Below the pieces are notes generated by a model. That model was not told the DNA's origin and made no database searches. It saw only the letters and a program-made list of their open reading frames with translations. 28,837 nucleotides of DNA from the NCBI GenBank assembly GCA_910577605.1, contig CAJTON010000020.1, forward strand, positions 12,765 through 41,601, in the 5' to 3' direction. The DNA is from an uncultured Butyrivibrio sp. (GTDB taxonomy: Bacteria; Bacillota; Clostridia; Lachnospirales; Lachnospiraceae). How positions within the stretch are numbered: the stretch's first letter is position 1; each line of letters begins with the position of its first letter. The position numbers and the translations under genes were made by a program. Positions 16,207 to 24,071 of the stretch are shown piece after piece.

Positions 16207-16684
16207 CGTCCTCTCTCCTTCGCTTTTTTGCGGTTATAAAAGCCGCCGCGTAAAATACCGCGTATAATCCCAGTCCCAAAAATACAGCGTACCAGTCAAT
16301 ACGAGAATATATCAGGCTTACATATCTGTCCAACGGAGTAAAAACAAACGCCAGCGCTACCGAAAAAAGCACACCGGCGGCCGAGCACGCCAGAATCTCC
16401 TTTTTCTTATAATACGCTGAAATATACTGATAGAACCTCGTCGCATACATCCATACCACAAATACCAAAAAAGCGTGGGTCGCTCTTTCCGAAAGTCTGC
16501 CTTTTAATACGAAAACGAATAAGACCGCAAAAATAACTGTGCCGATCAAGGGCGATAAACCGATCATCACGGATAACGGTTTCGTTATCTTTAACGTTCT
16601 CTCCTCCGGGCGGTACCTGCCCGATCTTATGCTGACAAAAGAAAAATATACCGCTAATATAAGCAGCGGAATTATTCCTGACAT
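16199..16684 (-). CDS. Small polytopic membrane protein, unknown function
   Basis: No family is recognised. With the start at 16684 the protein has 161 residues and about five hydrophobic segments: IIPLLILAVYFSF near the start, IGLSPLIGTVIFAVLFVFV, HAFLVFVVWMYATRF, ILACSAAGVLFSVALAFVF and WYAVFLGLGLYAVFYAAAF. It ends in the charged tail KKRRREDDE, which positions the C-terminus in the cytoplasm. The start is fixed by AGGAGG 6 bases before ATG 16684; a longer frame from 16741 would add a basic, non-hydrophobic stretch without a comparable site. It lies between yraN (53 bp gap) and the ydeI-like gene (8-bp overlap). Confidence 0.8.
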   Translation of the reverse strand: MSGIIPLLILAVYFSFVSIRSGRYRPEERTLKITKPLSVMIGLSPLIGTVIFAVLFVFVLKGRLSERATHAFLVFVVWMYATRFYQYISAYYKKKEILACSAAGVLFSVALAFVFTPLDRYVSLIYSRIDWYAVFLGLGLYAVFYAAAFITAKKRRREDDE

Positions 16685-16737
16685 TTTATTCCTCCTGATT
16701 CCAGTCCGGCGTTTCCGCAAATTAACGTGAGTCTGCT

Positions 16738-17139
16738 TCACGCCTCAAACGCGTTCTCTATATGCTTTATCCTGCCGTCCCCGTAAACGGCTATAACGTC
16801 GAACCTGCACGGCTTGTTTTCCTCATATCCTCTTATGTAGCGGTGATACATCGCGGCTTTTATGATCCTCTGCCGCTTTCTTGAGTCCACAGCCTCAAGC
16901 GGGTCGCCGTAGCCGTAACCGCTTCTGTATTTCACCTCACAGTAGACCGTAACGCCGTTTTGCTCCGCTATTATGTCGATCTCCCCGCCGCGCGCGGTAA
17001 AGTTCATCTCCGATATGATATAACCCAAACGGCGCAGATACTCCGCCGCAATCCCCTCGTAGAACGCGCCCTTAGCGCGGTTGCTGCCGACGGGAGCAGC
17101 GGTTTTCACACCCGCGCCGCCTTTTCTATCTGCCGCCAT
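16738..17139 (-). CDS. YraN family (UPF0102) endonuclease-fold protein
   Basis: 133 residues of the YraN/UPF0102 family, which has a Holliday-junction-resolvase-like PD-(D/E)XK fold. The catalytic pattern is present: Glu53 and Asp55 (GGEIDIIA), then Glu68-x-Lys70 (VYCEVKYRS). The family is usually beside rnhB and often near dprA; its biological role is unsettled but a DNA repair or recombination nuclease role is plausible. The start ATG lies within the end of the FlhB-like gene (14-bp overlap) with AAGG 8 bases upstream. The first 20 residues are unusually long and polar for the family. Confidence 0.93.
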   Translation of the reverse strand: MAADRKGGAGVKTAAPVGSNRAKGAFYEGIAAEYLRRLGYIISEMNFTARGGEIDIIAEQNGVTVYCEVKYRSGYGYGDPLEAVDSRKRQRIIKAAMYHRYIRGYEENKPCRFDVIAVYGDGRIKHIENAFEA

Positions 17140-17425
17140 TTATTTTTCCTTTTATTTTATCAAGATTATCGACAAATACAAGTATCTCCGCCACGACCCC
17201 GTAAAGCTCCGGCGGTATCATATCGCCTATCTCAAGCTTTGAGAGAGTGTCCGCGAGCTTGGAATCCTCATAAAGAGGAACGTCGCTCTCCTTTGCCTTC
17301 TCAATGATCTTTTCTGCTACAAGCCCCGTTCCCGACGCTACGATAGAAGGCGCGGTATCTCCGGGATTGTACTGGAGCGCTATCGCCTGTTTCCTTTTTT
17401 CTTTTTTGTCTTCCATTTCTGCCAT
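17126..17425 (-). CDS. FlhB C-terminal-domain-like protein (YlqH type)
   Basis: 99 residues resembling only the cytoplasmic C-terminal domain of FlhB/YscU export switches. The self-cleavage motif NPTH is replaced by NPGD at 20-23, so autocleavage is not expected in the normal form. The remainder (ASGTGLVAEKIIEKA, VPLYEDSKLADTLSKL, IPPELYGVVAEIL) follows the FlhB pattern closely. There are no membrane segments. Stand-alone FlhB-like genes beside rnhB occur in Bacillus (ylqH) and Clostridia and are not part of the flagellar locus. It is paired with a FliK-like gene 2 bp upstream; the two may work together as their flagellar counterparts do. Confidence 0.88.
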   Translation of the reverse strand: MAEMEDKKEKRKQAIALQYNPGDTAPSIVASGTGLVAEKIIEKAKESDVPLYEDSKLADTLSKLEIGDMIPPELYGVVAEILVFVDNLDKIKGKINGGR

Positions 17426-17427
17426 AG

Positions 17428-19110
17428 CTATGCCCTCACGTCAAAAGTAGACCGCTTGATATGCGCCGGAGGCAGCTCCTCCTCGATTACCGAGGATTTA
17501 AAGCTGTAATCCTTATTGCTTATCTCTACCACGTTAGTAACGTTGTAACCCTTGCGGTTAAGCGCGGCGGTCAGTTCTCCCATATGCTCCTCTATGTAAT
17601 CGAGTATCTCCTCGTTCGCGACCTTGAAATCCGTGGTGACATTGTTGCTTTTGAGCGCGACAAAAATATCCATCGGACCGAGATTATCCATATCAAGATG
17701 CAGCAGCGCCTTAAGCTCCTCCTTTGTCTCGCCGCGGTTTCTTTTGTTGGTATATACATAAAGATCGCCGTGCGCGTTCTGCCCCGACATTTTTATCGGA
17801 ATCTGCACAAAGGACATAAAATGGCTTGCGTCGTTAAGAAAATGAACGTCGCCCGAAGTCTGCGCCGCATTCTGCGCTATCGGCGCCATTTTGGGATCGC
17901 TCCCGAATTTCTGCGCAAGATTGTTGCTGTCGTTGATTATTTTGGCGTAAAGGCGCTTGAGCGAGTCCTTGTTTATGTCCTCCGGCTTCAAAAACATCTC
18001 CTGCCTCACCATATTTTCAACTGCTTTGCCGAATTCCTGACCGGAAAGAAGCTTTCCGATTGCTTCTTTACTTACCTCCGGCCTATCCATCAGCGAAGAC
18101 AAGCCGTCAAGAAATTCCTTCGCCGTTATCTTTCCCTCGCTCACTTTGTTGGCAAAGCTCTTTACCTGCTCCTGAAAAGGCGTAAGCTTCTCCTGCTGCT
18201 GCGCGCCGTCCGTTTTGGCAGAGGTATTTGCGAGGCTCTCCGCGGTTTCTGCCTGAGCTTCGCCAGCTTCCGCATCATTCTCTGCGATTCCCGCCATTTC
18301 TTTAAGCTGTCCGGCAAGACCGTCTAGAACCTCCTTGTCCATAGCCGCGCCCATATTTTCAACCGATTCTGGAGGTGTTCCGTACGAAGAAATAAAGTCC
18401 TTTATGAACTGCGCCGCCTCTTCGGGCGAATCTGCCGCAAGCTCTAAGGCTATCCGCGCCGCGTCCCCCGCGAGTTCTGTGGCTTTACCGCTTATACCGT
18501 CCCTGAAATCATAGTAATCATGCAGCGCGCTTACGTTTTCCTCCGTGACGGGGATCCCCATTTTGCTCATAAGCACCGCGTCCTCCGGCGTGGCGTTCGG
18601 AACCGAATCAAGAAGCCTTATGTATCTGTTAAGCGTATTCGCGTCTATCGGCATGTTCTGCTTCATAAGGTTATGAACAAGGGAGACTGTCGTTTCGTTT
18701 ACCGAAAGACCGGCGCTCTGGATCGCCTGACGCACCGTCCTGTCGTTCATAAGATTCTTGAGATTCTCGGAGTTGACCGACTTTAAAATTATCTGCTCGC
18801 CCGTGTTGTCCTTTATGGAAAACGACGCGAAATCGCCTATATTAAAAGAAAGCGCATCCGACAAGGTAGCCGTCACCATCGAGCTGTTGGACAGCAGGAG
18901 CGTTATCTGATTCTGCGTTATATTCGTTATTTTTCCGGTAAATACATCTCCGGCGTTAAGCTTTTGAAGCAGGGCGATTCCAGCCTCCTTTGAAGGCATT
19001 GCCGTCTGCGGCGAGGATACCTGAACGCGTCCGCCCGCATTCTGCCCCTGATTAACGCTGCCGTTTTCCGTATTCTTTGTCTGATTGACTCCCGAAACAT
19101 TGATATTCAT
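17428..19110 (-). CDS. FliK-like (hook-length-control-like) protein, YlqG type
   Basis: 560-residue protein. Residues 1-40 are polar and Asn/Gln-rich. Residues 41-115 form a beta-rich region (KLNAGDVFTGKITNI, TLLLSNSSMVTATLSD). The middle is Ala/Glu-rich and helical. Residues about 425-520 resemble the flagellar hook-length control C-terminal domain (DLYVYTNKRNRGE, LGPMDIFVALKSNNVTTDF). It sits between rnhB and the FlhB-like gene, as ylqG does in Bacillus subtilis. No other flagellar gene is in the window. In the flagellum FliK acts on FlhB; a similar pairing here is inferred from adjacency. The ATG has GAGGTGGG shortly upstream. Confidence 0.82.
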   Translation of the reverse strand: MNINVSGVNQTKNTENGSVNQGQNAGGRVQVSSPQTAMPSKEAGIALLQKLNAGDVFTGKITNITQNQITLLLSNSSMVTATLSDALSFNIGDFASFSIKDNTGEQIILKSVNSENLKNLMNDRTVRQAIQSAGLSVNETTVSLVHNLMKQNMPIDANTLNRYIRLLDSVPNATPEDAVLMSKMGIPVTEENVSALHDYYDFRDGISGKATELAGDAARIALELAADSPEEAAQFIKDFISSYGTPPESVENMGAAMDKEVLDGLAGQLKEMAGIAENDAEAGEAQAETAESLANTSAKTDGAQQQEKLTPFQEQVKSFANKVSEGKITAKEFLDGLSSLMDRPEVSKEAIGKLLSGQEFGKAVENMVRQEMFLKPEDINKDSLKRLYAKIINDSNNLAQKFGSDPKMAPIAQNAAQTSGDVHFLNDASHFMSFVQIPIKMSGQNAHGDLYVYTNKRNRGETKEELKALLHLDMDNLGPMDIFVALKSNNVTTDFKVANEEILDYIEEHMGELTAALNRKGYNVTNVVEISNKDYSFKSSVIEEELPPAHIKRSTFDVRA

Positions 19111-19132
19111 ATCCCACCTCTAAAATCCGTTC

Positions 19133-19783
19133 CTAATTGCGCGAGCCCAGTATTTTGCCTATAAAGGTGCGTCTGTGTATGGGACAGGGGCCGTATTCCC
19201 TGAGCGCCTCTATATGCGCCTTGGTCCCGTAGCCCTTATGCCTCGCAAACCCATATTCAGGATAAAGCTCGTCGTACTGAGCCATTATTCTGTCCCTTGT
19301 GACTTTAGCCATTATGCTTGCCGCAGCGATCGACTGAGATTTCGCGTCGCCCTTTATTATCGGAACCTGCGGTATCTCCACACCCGGAACCGTAACCGCG
19401 TCGTTTAATAATATATCGGGCGAAACCTTCAGATTCTCAATAGCAATGCGCATGGCTTCGTAGGTAGCCTGCAAAATATTTATCTCGTCGATGCGCTCCG
19501 GCGGCACGATTCCCACGCCCCACGCGACCGCGCCCTTTGCTATCTCGTCGTAAAGCACGTCGCGCATTTTCTCGCTCAGTTTCTTGGAATCGTTTATATA
19601 TAAAATACCGCAGTCCTTAGGAAGTATGACCGCTCCCGCGACCACGGGCCCGCACAGCGGACCTCGCCCCGCCTCGTCGATCCCGCATATATTGACGTAG
19701 CCCGCGGCATAGTTTTCGTTTTCTATTTTCTGCATATTGCGGGTCCTCGCAAGCTCCGCGTTAAGACGCTCCTCCTTAGTCAC
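19133..19783 (-). CDS. rnhB: Ribonuclease HII
   Basis: Degrades the RNA strand of RNA-DNA hybrids and removes ribonucleotides from DNA. 216 residues with the diagnostic GIDEAGRGPLCGPVVAGAV (34-52), where Asp36 and Glu37 are metal ligands. It also has NDSKKLSE, a later aspartate in LLNDAVTVPG, and the KGDAKSQSIAAASIMAKVTRDR-type segment. The start is taken as GTG at 19783, which overlaps the rbgA stop by 8 bp and has GGGAG 7 bases upstream. An internal ATG (residue 17) would still keep the whole catalytic core. The rbgA-rnhB pairing is conserved across Bacillota. Confidence 0.97.
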   Translation of the reverse strand: MTKEERLNAELARTRNMQKIENENYAAGYVNICGIDEAGRGPLCGPVVAGAVILPKDCGILYINDSKKLSEKMRDVLYDEIAKGAVAWGVGIVPPERIDEINILQATYEAMRIAIENLKVSPDILLNDAVTVPGVEIPQVPIIKGDAKSQSIAAASIMAKVTRDRIMAQYDELYPEYGFARHKGYGTKAHIEALREYGPCPIHRRTFIGKILGSRN

Positions 19784-20672
19784 AGACTTTCTCCCCCTTA
19801 TCCTCGTATTCGTCAGCCGACTCGATAGTTATCCTTCCCAGTTTGCCGCTTCTGAAATCCTCCATCAGCACTGCCGCGGCTTTGTTATAATCAAGCTCTC
19901 CGCCCTTCATAAGACAGCCTCTTGATTTTGCGATGCCCTCAAGCACCGATTCTTTATCACGCGCGTTTATTTCACCGTAGCGCTTCGCAAGCGCCTGAGG
20001 ATATTTTTGACTCAGGAAAAGCGCAAGCTCTCCTGCAAGCTCCGTCATATCTATTATATTATCGTTTATCGAGCCTATGAAGGCAAGATGCGTTCCGACC
20101 GCCGCGTCGTCAAGCTTGGGCCACAGTATCCCCGGAGTATCAAGAAGCTCGACGTCCTTATTGAGCCTTATCCACTGCTTGCCCTTGGTTACGCCCGGCT
20201 TGTTGCCCGTTTTGGCGCACGAGCGTCCCGCGAAGGAATTGATGAAGGTAGATTTGCCTACGTTCGGTATTCCCGCGACCATCGCCCTTACCGGACGGTT
20301 TATAATGCCGCGTCTGCGGTCGCGCTCCTTTTTTTCCTTGCAGGCGTCCGCGATAACGGCTGAGACCGCCTTCATATTAGCTTTGTTTCTCGAGTCCGTC
20401 TTGAGTACATGCGCGCCTTTTTCGGTAAAATATCCGACCCACTCTGCGTTGCGCGCCTCGTCCGCAAGGTCGGCTTTATTTAAAATTATGAGCCTTGCCT
20501 TGCCCGCCGCCATCTGGTCTATATCGGGATTGCGGCTTGACACCGGGATCCTCGCGTCCACTATCTCTATGACAAGGTCTATCAGCTTTATGTCCTCAAG
20601 CATCGCCCTTTTTGCCTTGGTCATATGGCCGGGATACCAGTTGATGCCTGGCTTTGCCGTATTCTGCTCCAT
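19776..20672 (-). CDS. rbgA: Ribosome biogenesis GTPase A (circularly permuted)
   Basis: RbgA/YlqF assists late 50S ribosome assembly. 298 residues with the motif order typical of circularly permuted GTPases: NKAD (65-68) precedes G1 GIPNVGKST (134-142) and DTPG (178-181). The N-terminal NWYPGHMTKAKR segment is a family signature. I chose ATG 20672 over the GTG at 20681 because AAGGA lies 10 bases before the ATG but only one base before the GTG. It starts 13 bp after the stop of a radical SAM gene of the biosynthetic cluster, with no terminator between, so it is probably co-transcribed with that cluster. Confidence 0.96.
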   Translation of the reverse strand: MEQNTAKPGINWYPGHMTKAKRAMLEDIKLIDLVIEIVDARIPVSSRNPDIDQMAAGKARLIILNKADLADEARNAEWVGYFTEKGAHVLKTDSRNKANMKAVSAVIADACKEKKERDRRRGIINRPVRAMVAGIPNVGKSTFINSFAGRSCAKTGNKPGVTKGKQWIRLNKDVELLDTPGILWPKLDDAAVGTHLAFIGSINDNIIDMTELAGELALFLSQKYPQALAKRYGEINARDKESVLEGIAKSRGCLMKGGELDYNKAAAVLMEDFRSGKLGRITIESADEYEDKGEKVCD

Positions 20673-20685
20673 TGCAATCACGTCC

Positions 20686-22005
20686 TTAAATTATATTAGG
20701 CACAATTCCCTTTTTTATCTGTTTCCTGTAAAACAGATTCACGAAAAAGTAAAAAAACGCCTGAAACGGTCTTCTGAAAACAGAGGAAGTCAAAAGCGTC
20801 CTCTTGATTATACAGCGCACCGAATAAACCTTATTGTACAAATCCCAATACGCCTTTGTCAACTCCTCCGGCGTCATGTTTTTGGGAATGTGGACCGCCT
20901 CACAGCCGTTATACGAATAAATATCGGTATTGTAAATGCGGTTCTGCGCCTGCATTTCATCGAAAAATTTCGTCCCCGGTATGGGCGTAAGTATGTAAAA
21001 ACGCGGAACGGCTATGTGATTGTCCGCTATAAAATCAGCGGTGTTTTGTATGGATTCAAGCGTGTCTCCCTCCGCCCCGACCACCATCTCCGTGGAAATA
21101 TCTATTCCGTGCCTGCGTATTATCCTTATCTGCTCCGCGTACTTATCCGGGTCTGCCCACGATTTGTTCATGCTCACAAGGCTTTCGCGCGTTATGCTCT
21201 CTAAGCCGAAGCTCAGGACATAACAACCGCTTTTTGATATTATCTCCAAAAGCTCCTCATCCTTTGCGATGTCGATTGAGCACTGCGTCATCCACTTCAT
21301 TTTAAGCTTTTTTATCTCGGCGCAGAGCTTTACGGCGTAATCCCTGTCCGAAAAAATATTGTCGTCAAGCAGAAGAAACTGCCTGAAGCCAAGCTCCCGT
21401 ATCCTCTTTATGTCCCGTATGACCTCGGAAATCTCACGCTTGAGATACTGTCCGCGGTAAAGACAATATATCGAGCAAAAACTGCAAGTCTTAGGACAGC
21501 CGCGACCAGCCTGCACAGGAAGGAAATTGCCTATTTTTTTGCCAAGCAAAAGCTCGTAACGCGGAAGCGGGGTTTTCAATTCCGTCAGCTTCTTTTTATA
21601 TACCTTCTTGAGCGTGCCGTTTAAATAGTCCTCAAGCATCTCGCCCCATGTTTCCTCGGAATCGCCTATCATAACGGAATCGCCGTACTTCTGCGCCTCC
21701 TCAGGCATAAGACTGACCATATAGCCGCCGAGGACCACTGTCTTGCCAAGCTCACGGAATTTCTTCGCTATATCTATCGTCCTTATCACGGCGTGTCCCA
21801 TGCTGCTGATTCCTATAAGCTCCGCGTCGGTGTCAAAGGGCACGTCCTCAATAGTCTCATAGCAAAGCTCGACCTCGAATTCCGGCGGAGTAAGCGCGGC
21901 TAAAAGAGGCAGTGCAAGTCCCACAAAATAAAGCTTATCCTTTTTTATGAGCGCGCCGCCCGAATCGTAGGGAGTCGGCTGTATCAGCAAAATTTTCTTT
22001 TTCAT
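20686..22005 (-). CDS. B12-binding-type radical SAM enzyme 1
   Basis: 439 residues. Residues 1-130 form a Rossmann-like cobalamin-binding-type domain (ILLIQPTPY, LIGISSMGHAV, TVVLGGYMVSLMPEEA). The usual DxHxxG cobalamin-histidine is not evident, as in many class B enzymes. The radical SAM core carries the iron-sulfur motif CPKTCSFC with Cys170, Cys174 and Cys177, and later ILTPIPGTKFF. The C-terminal 50 residues are hydrophobic and basic (FFYFFVNLFYRKQIKK), which may contact membranes or long acyl chains. Known relatives in this broad class methylate inactive carbons, close rings or join hydrocarbon chains; the substrate here is unknown. GAGGG lies 9 bases before the ATG. It is the last cluster gene before rbgA. 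Confidence 0.88.
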   Translation of the reverse strand: MKKKILLIQPTPYDSGGALIKKDKLYFVGLALPLLAALTPPEFEVELCYETIEDVPFDTDAELIGISSMGHAVIRTIDIAKKFRELGKTVVLGGYMVSLMPEEAQKYGDSVMIGDSEETWGEMLEDYLNGTLKKVYKKKLTELKTPLPRYELLLGKKIGNFLPVQAGRGCPKTCSFCSIYCLYRGQYLKREISEVIRDIKRIRELGFRQFLLLDDNIFSDRDYAVKLCAEIKKLKMKWMTQCSIDIAKDEELLEIISKSGCYVLSFGLESITRESLVSMNKSWADPDKYAEQIRIIRRHGIDISTEMVVGAEGDTLESIQNTADFIADNHIAVPRFYILTPIPGTKFFDEMQAQNRIYNTDIYSYNGCEAVHIPKNMTPEELTKAYWDLYNKVYSVRCIIKRTLLTSSVFRRPFQAFFYFFVNLFYRKQIKKGIVPNII

Positions 22006-22018
22006 AAACGTTTTCCCT

Positions 22019-23383
22019 CTATCTGCCCTGTATCAGCTTCTTAACGTACTGTAAATTGACCTTGAACGCGCCGCCGCTTAGCTTAAGCGTGTCCCAAAGC
22101 CCGTATTTCCTGACCATGTACCACGCGCTTTTCGGATTTACCATAATTTTATAATAAAGCAGCATCGTATAAAAGTAAAACTTTCTCACGGATATTTTGG
22201 ACGGACGCACAACAAGATGCGCAAGGTCCCATTTCTCGTATTCGTCCTCCCGTATTATAAAATCCTTCCTGTACCGCTCGTACATCTCCGTTTTACGCAA
22301 GGGCGTAAGCGGCTGAAGATTAACGAATACTATTCCCAGCTTCTTTATCCATCTGCCAAGAGCCTCAAAATCCTTTCGCTCCCAGTCAAGCCCCGTGATA
22401 AAGGTCCCGTAGCACTCAACGCCGTATTTGCGAAGTATCCTCACGGCTCTCTCGTTCATCAAGACATCTGTGCGTTTGTCGTAGCTGTCAAGCTGTTTTT
22501 TGTCGCAGGATTCAAGCCCGACTATGACCGCACGCAGCCCGGCTTTGGTAAAGCGCCTTATGACGTCCTCGTTTCCAGCTATAAAATCGGCGCGTCCGTA
22601 TATAAGATAGCGCTTGTCGATGCGCTCCTCCTTAAGCCTGCGGCAGAATTCCAGTATTCTTTCCCTGTCCACAAGGAAATCGTCGTCAACAATATAGATC
22701 TCCCTCTCCTTTATGCCCTTAAGCTCGCTGATTATATCGTCAAGATCGCGGCAGAAATATTTCCCGTCCGTGATCTTCCTGCAAAAACAGAATTTACAGT
22801 TGTAGGGACAGCCGAAGGAGGTCTTGATAAGGCTGCAATTCTTATGGAACATATAGTAGTATTCGGAGCGGTACCTGTTTACCTTGCTTCTGTCGGGGAA
22901 AAGATAGTTAAACGACGTTTCCTTTTTTGGAGCTTCAAGCTCTTTGTCGTATACGCAGGGCTGTCTTTCCGGCTCGCGTTTATTCTCAAGGCTGTCAAGT
23001 ATTCCTACAAAGGTCCTGATGCCGTTCGCCCTTATGATATAATCGATCCATGCGCATTCAAAATCCTCGGGGCATACCTCGGCGTGAACGCCCCCGACAA
23101 GCACCTTTATCTTTGGCGAAAATCTCTTTATCTCCTTTGCGTAGCCCTTGATTATATTGACGTGCGAGATGTAGCCCGTTATCCCCACCGCGTCAGGTCT
23201 GTATTTTTCCAGAAAAAAAGAAAGACTTTTTTTCTCAAGTATCATGTCGATGATCTTCGTCTTATGTCCGCGCGCCTCGGCGTTTGACGCGAGATATTCA
23301 AGCTCAAGCGGCTCGCATACCATCACGTTCTGAAGCCCCAGCGTGTCCTTATGAGGTTTGGGTCTTACCAGTAATACTCTCAT
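22019..23383 (-). CDS. B12-binding-type radical SAM enzyme 2
   Basis: 454 residues from ATG 23383, chosen because AAGGG lies 7 bases upstream and the protein then begins MRVLLVRPKP, matching its paralogue (enzyme 3, MKVLLVKPEF). An upstream ATG at 23407 would lie inside the methyltransferase. Residues 1-140 are the cobalamin-binding-type domain with EPLELEYL at 24-31 and VLVGGVHAEVCPEDF. The cluster motif CPYNCKFC has Cys192, Cys196 and Cys199. A helical, aromatic and basic tail follows (FYFYTMLLYYKIM). It shares layout, length and several blocks with enzyme 3 and is more distant from enzyme 1. Product unknown; it probably acts on the molecule built by the upstream ligase, carrier protein and acyltransferases. 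Confidence 0.88.
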   Translation of the reverse strand: MRVLLVRPKPHKDTLGLQNVMVCEPLELEYLASNAEARGHKTKIIDMILEKKSLSFFLEKYRPDAVGITGYISHVNIIKGYAKEIKRFSPKIKVLVGGVHAEVCPEDFECAWIDYIIRANGIRTFVGILDSLENKREPERQPCVYDKELEAPKKETSFNYLFPDRSKVNRYRSEYYYMFHKNCSLIKTSFGCPYNCKFCFCRKITDGKYFCRDLDDIISELKGIKEREIYIVDDDFLVDRERILEFCRRLKEERIDKRYLIYGRADFIAGNEDVIRRFTKAGLRAVIVGLESCDKKQLDSYDKRTDVLMNERAVRILRKYGVECYGTFITGLDWERKDFEALGRWIKKLGIVFVNLQPLTPLRKTEMYERYRKDFIIREDEYEKWDLAHLVVRPSKISVRKFYFYTMLLYYKIMVNPKSAWYMVRKYGLWDTLKLSGGAFKVNLQYVKKLIQGR

Positions 23384-23387
23384 TTTC

Positions 23388-24071
23388 TTACCCTTCCCGC
23401 GCTTCAAGATAAAACAGCGCGATGGTCGGCATATACCGCCGCTCCCTTATGATTTTTGTTTTTCTCACCGTAAGCCCCGCGCCCTTAAAAAGCCTCTTCA
23501 TTTCTTCTATCGACGGATACTGCGCCCTGCTGGTCGTCGCCTTTAGAAAGAAATTGATTATCATATCCTTAAGGTCGTTGGTGGAGGAATTTACAAAGAC
23601 GAGCTTTGCGCCCCTGTCGCACATTCCCGCTATCTTTTTGAGCGCGCCCGCCTTATCGGGAAAATACGGGAACGCGTGCGTGCATATGACGATACCGTAT
23701 TTGTCCTTGGACGAAAAGCGCTCTATCGGGCAGACCCTGAATCTCACGTTGGAAGCCGTATTTGAGCTTCGCGCGATTTTTATCATATTGCCCGCGACGT
23801 CGATACCGAGATAGCGCACGTCCTTATACCTGCCGCTTATCTCCCGTATAAGCTGTCCGGTGCCGCAGCCGATCTCAAGTATTCCTGCCTTTTCGTCAGC
23901 CGCAAGCAGGGGCAGCACAAGCTTAAGCACCTCGCGCCTCGTCGGACCGAGCGAATATTTCTGGACCCACAGACGGTCATATCGGCGCGCGAGCTTTTCC
24001 CACACCTCGTACCTCATCGGTCTTTTCGTACAGCCGCGCCACGGCTTACCTGAATTAAAGACTTTTTTCAT
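23388..24071 (-). CDS. SAM-dependent class I methyltransferase
   Basis: 227 residues from ATG 24071. The SAM-binding motif LEIGCGTG is at 65-72, Asp91 lies at the end of the second strand (YLGIDVAGNM), and CTHAFPYFPD forms the motif IV region. It resembles small-molecule methyltransferases of the ubiquinone/UbiE-like fold. The start overlaps the stop of radical SAM enzyme 3 as ATGA, with AGGAGG 5 bases upstream, so translation is coupled. A longer frame to 24272 is rejected because it runs through the coding sequence of enzyme 3. It lies between two paralogous radical SAM genes. The substrate may be an O, N or C atom of the cluster product; sequence does not say which. Confidence 0.9.
   Translation of the reverse strand: MKKVFNSGKPWRGCTKRPMRYEVWEKLARRYDRLWVQKYSLGPTRREVLKLVLPLLAADEKAGILEIGCGTGQLIREISGRYKDVRYLGIDVAGNMIKIARSSNTASNVRFRVCPIERFSSKDKYGIVICTHAFPYFPDKAGALKKIAGMCDRGAKLVFVNSSTNDLKDMIINFFLKATTSRAQYPSIEEMKRLFKGAGLTVRKTKIIRERRYMPTIALFYLEAREG

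Noticed and set aside
17126..19110. Part of a flagellar or type III secretion locus
   Set aside because: No export-apparatus, basal body or flagellin genes are nearby. The synteny matches rnhB-ylqG-ylqH, and the FlhB-like protein has no membrane part.
20077..21204. 375-residue open frame on the plus strand
   Set aside because: Antisense to rbgA and radical SAM enzyme 1, both well supported; no motif or plausible start region.
22217..23287. 356-residue open frame on the plus strand
   Set aside because: Antisense to radical SAM enzyme 2, which carries the CxxxCxxC motif in the opposite frame.
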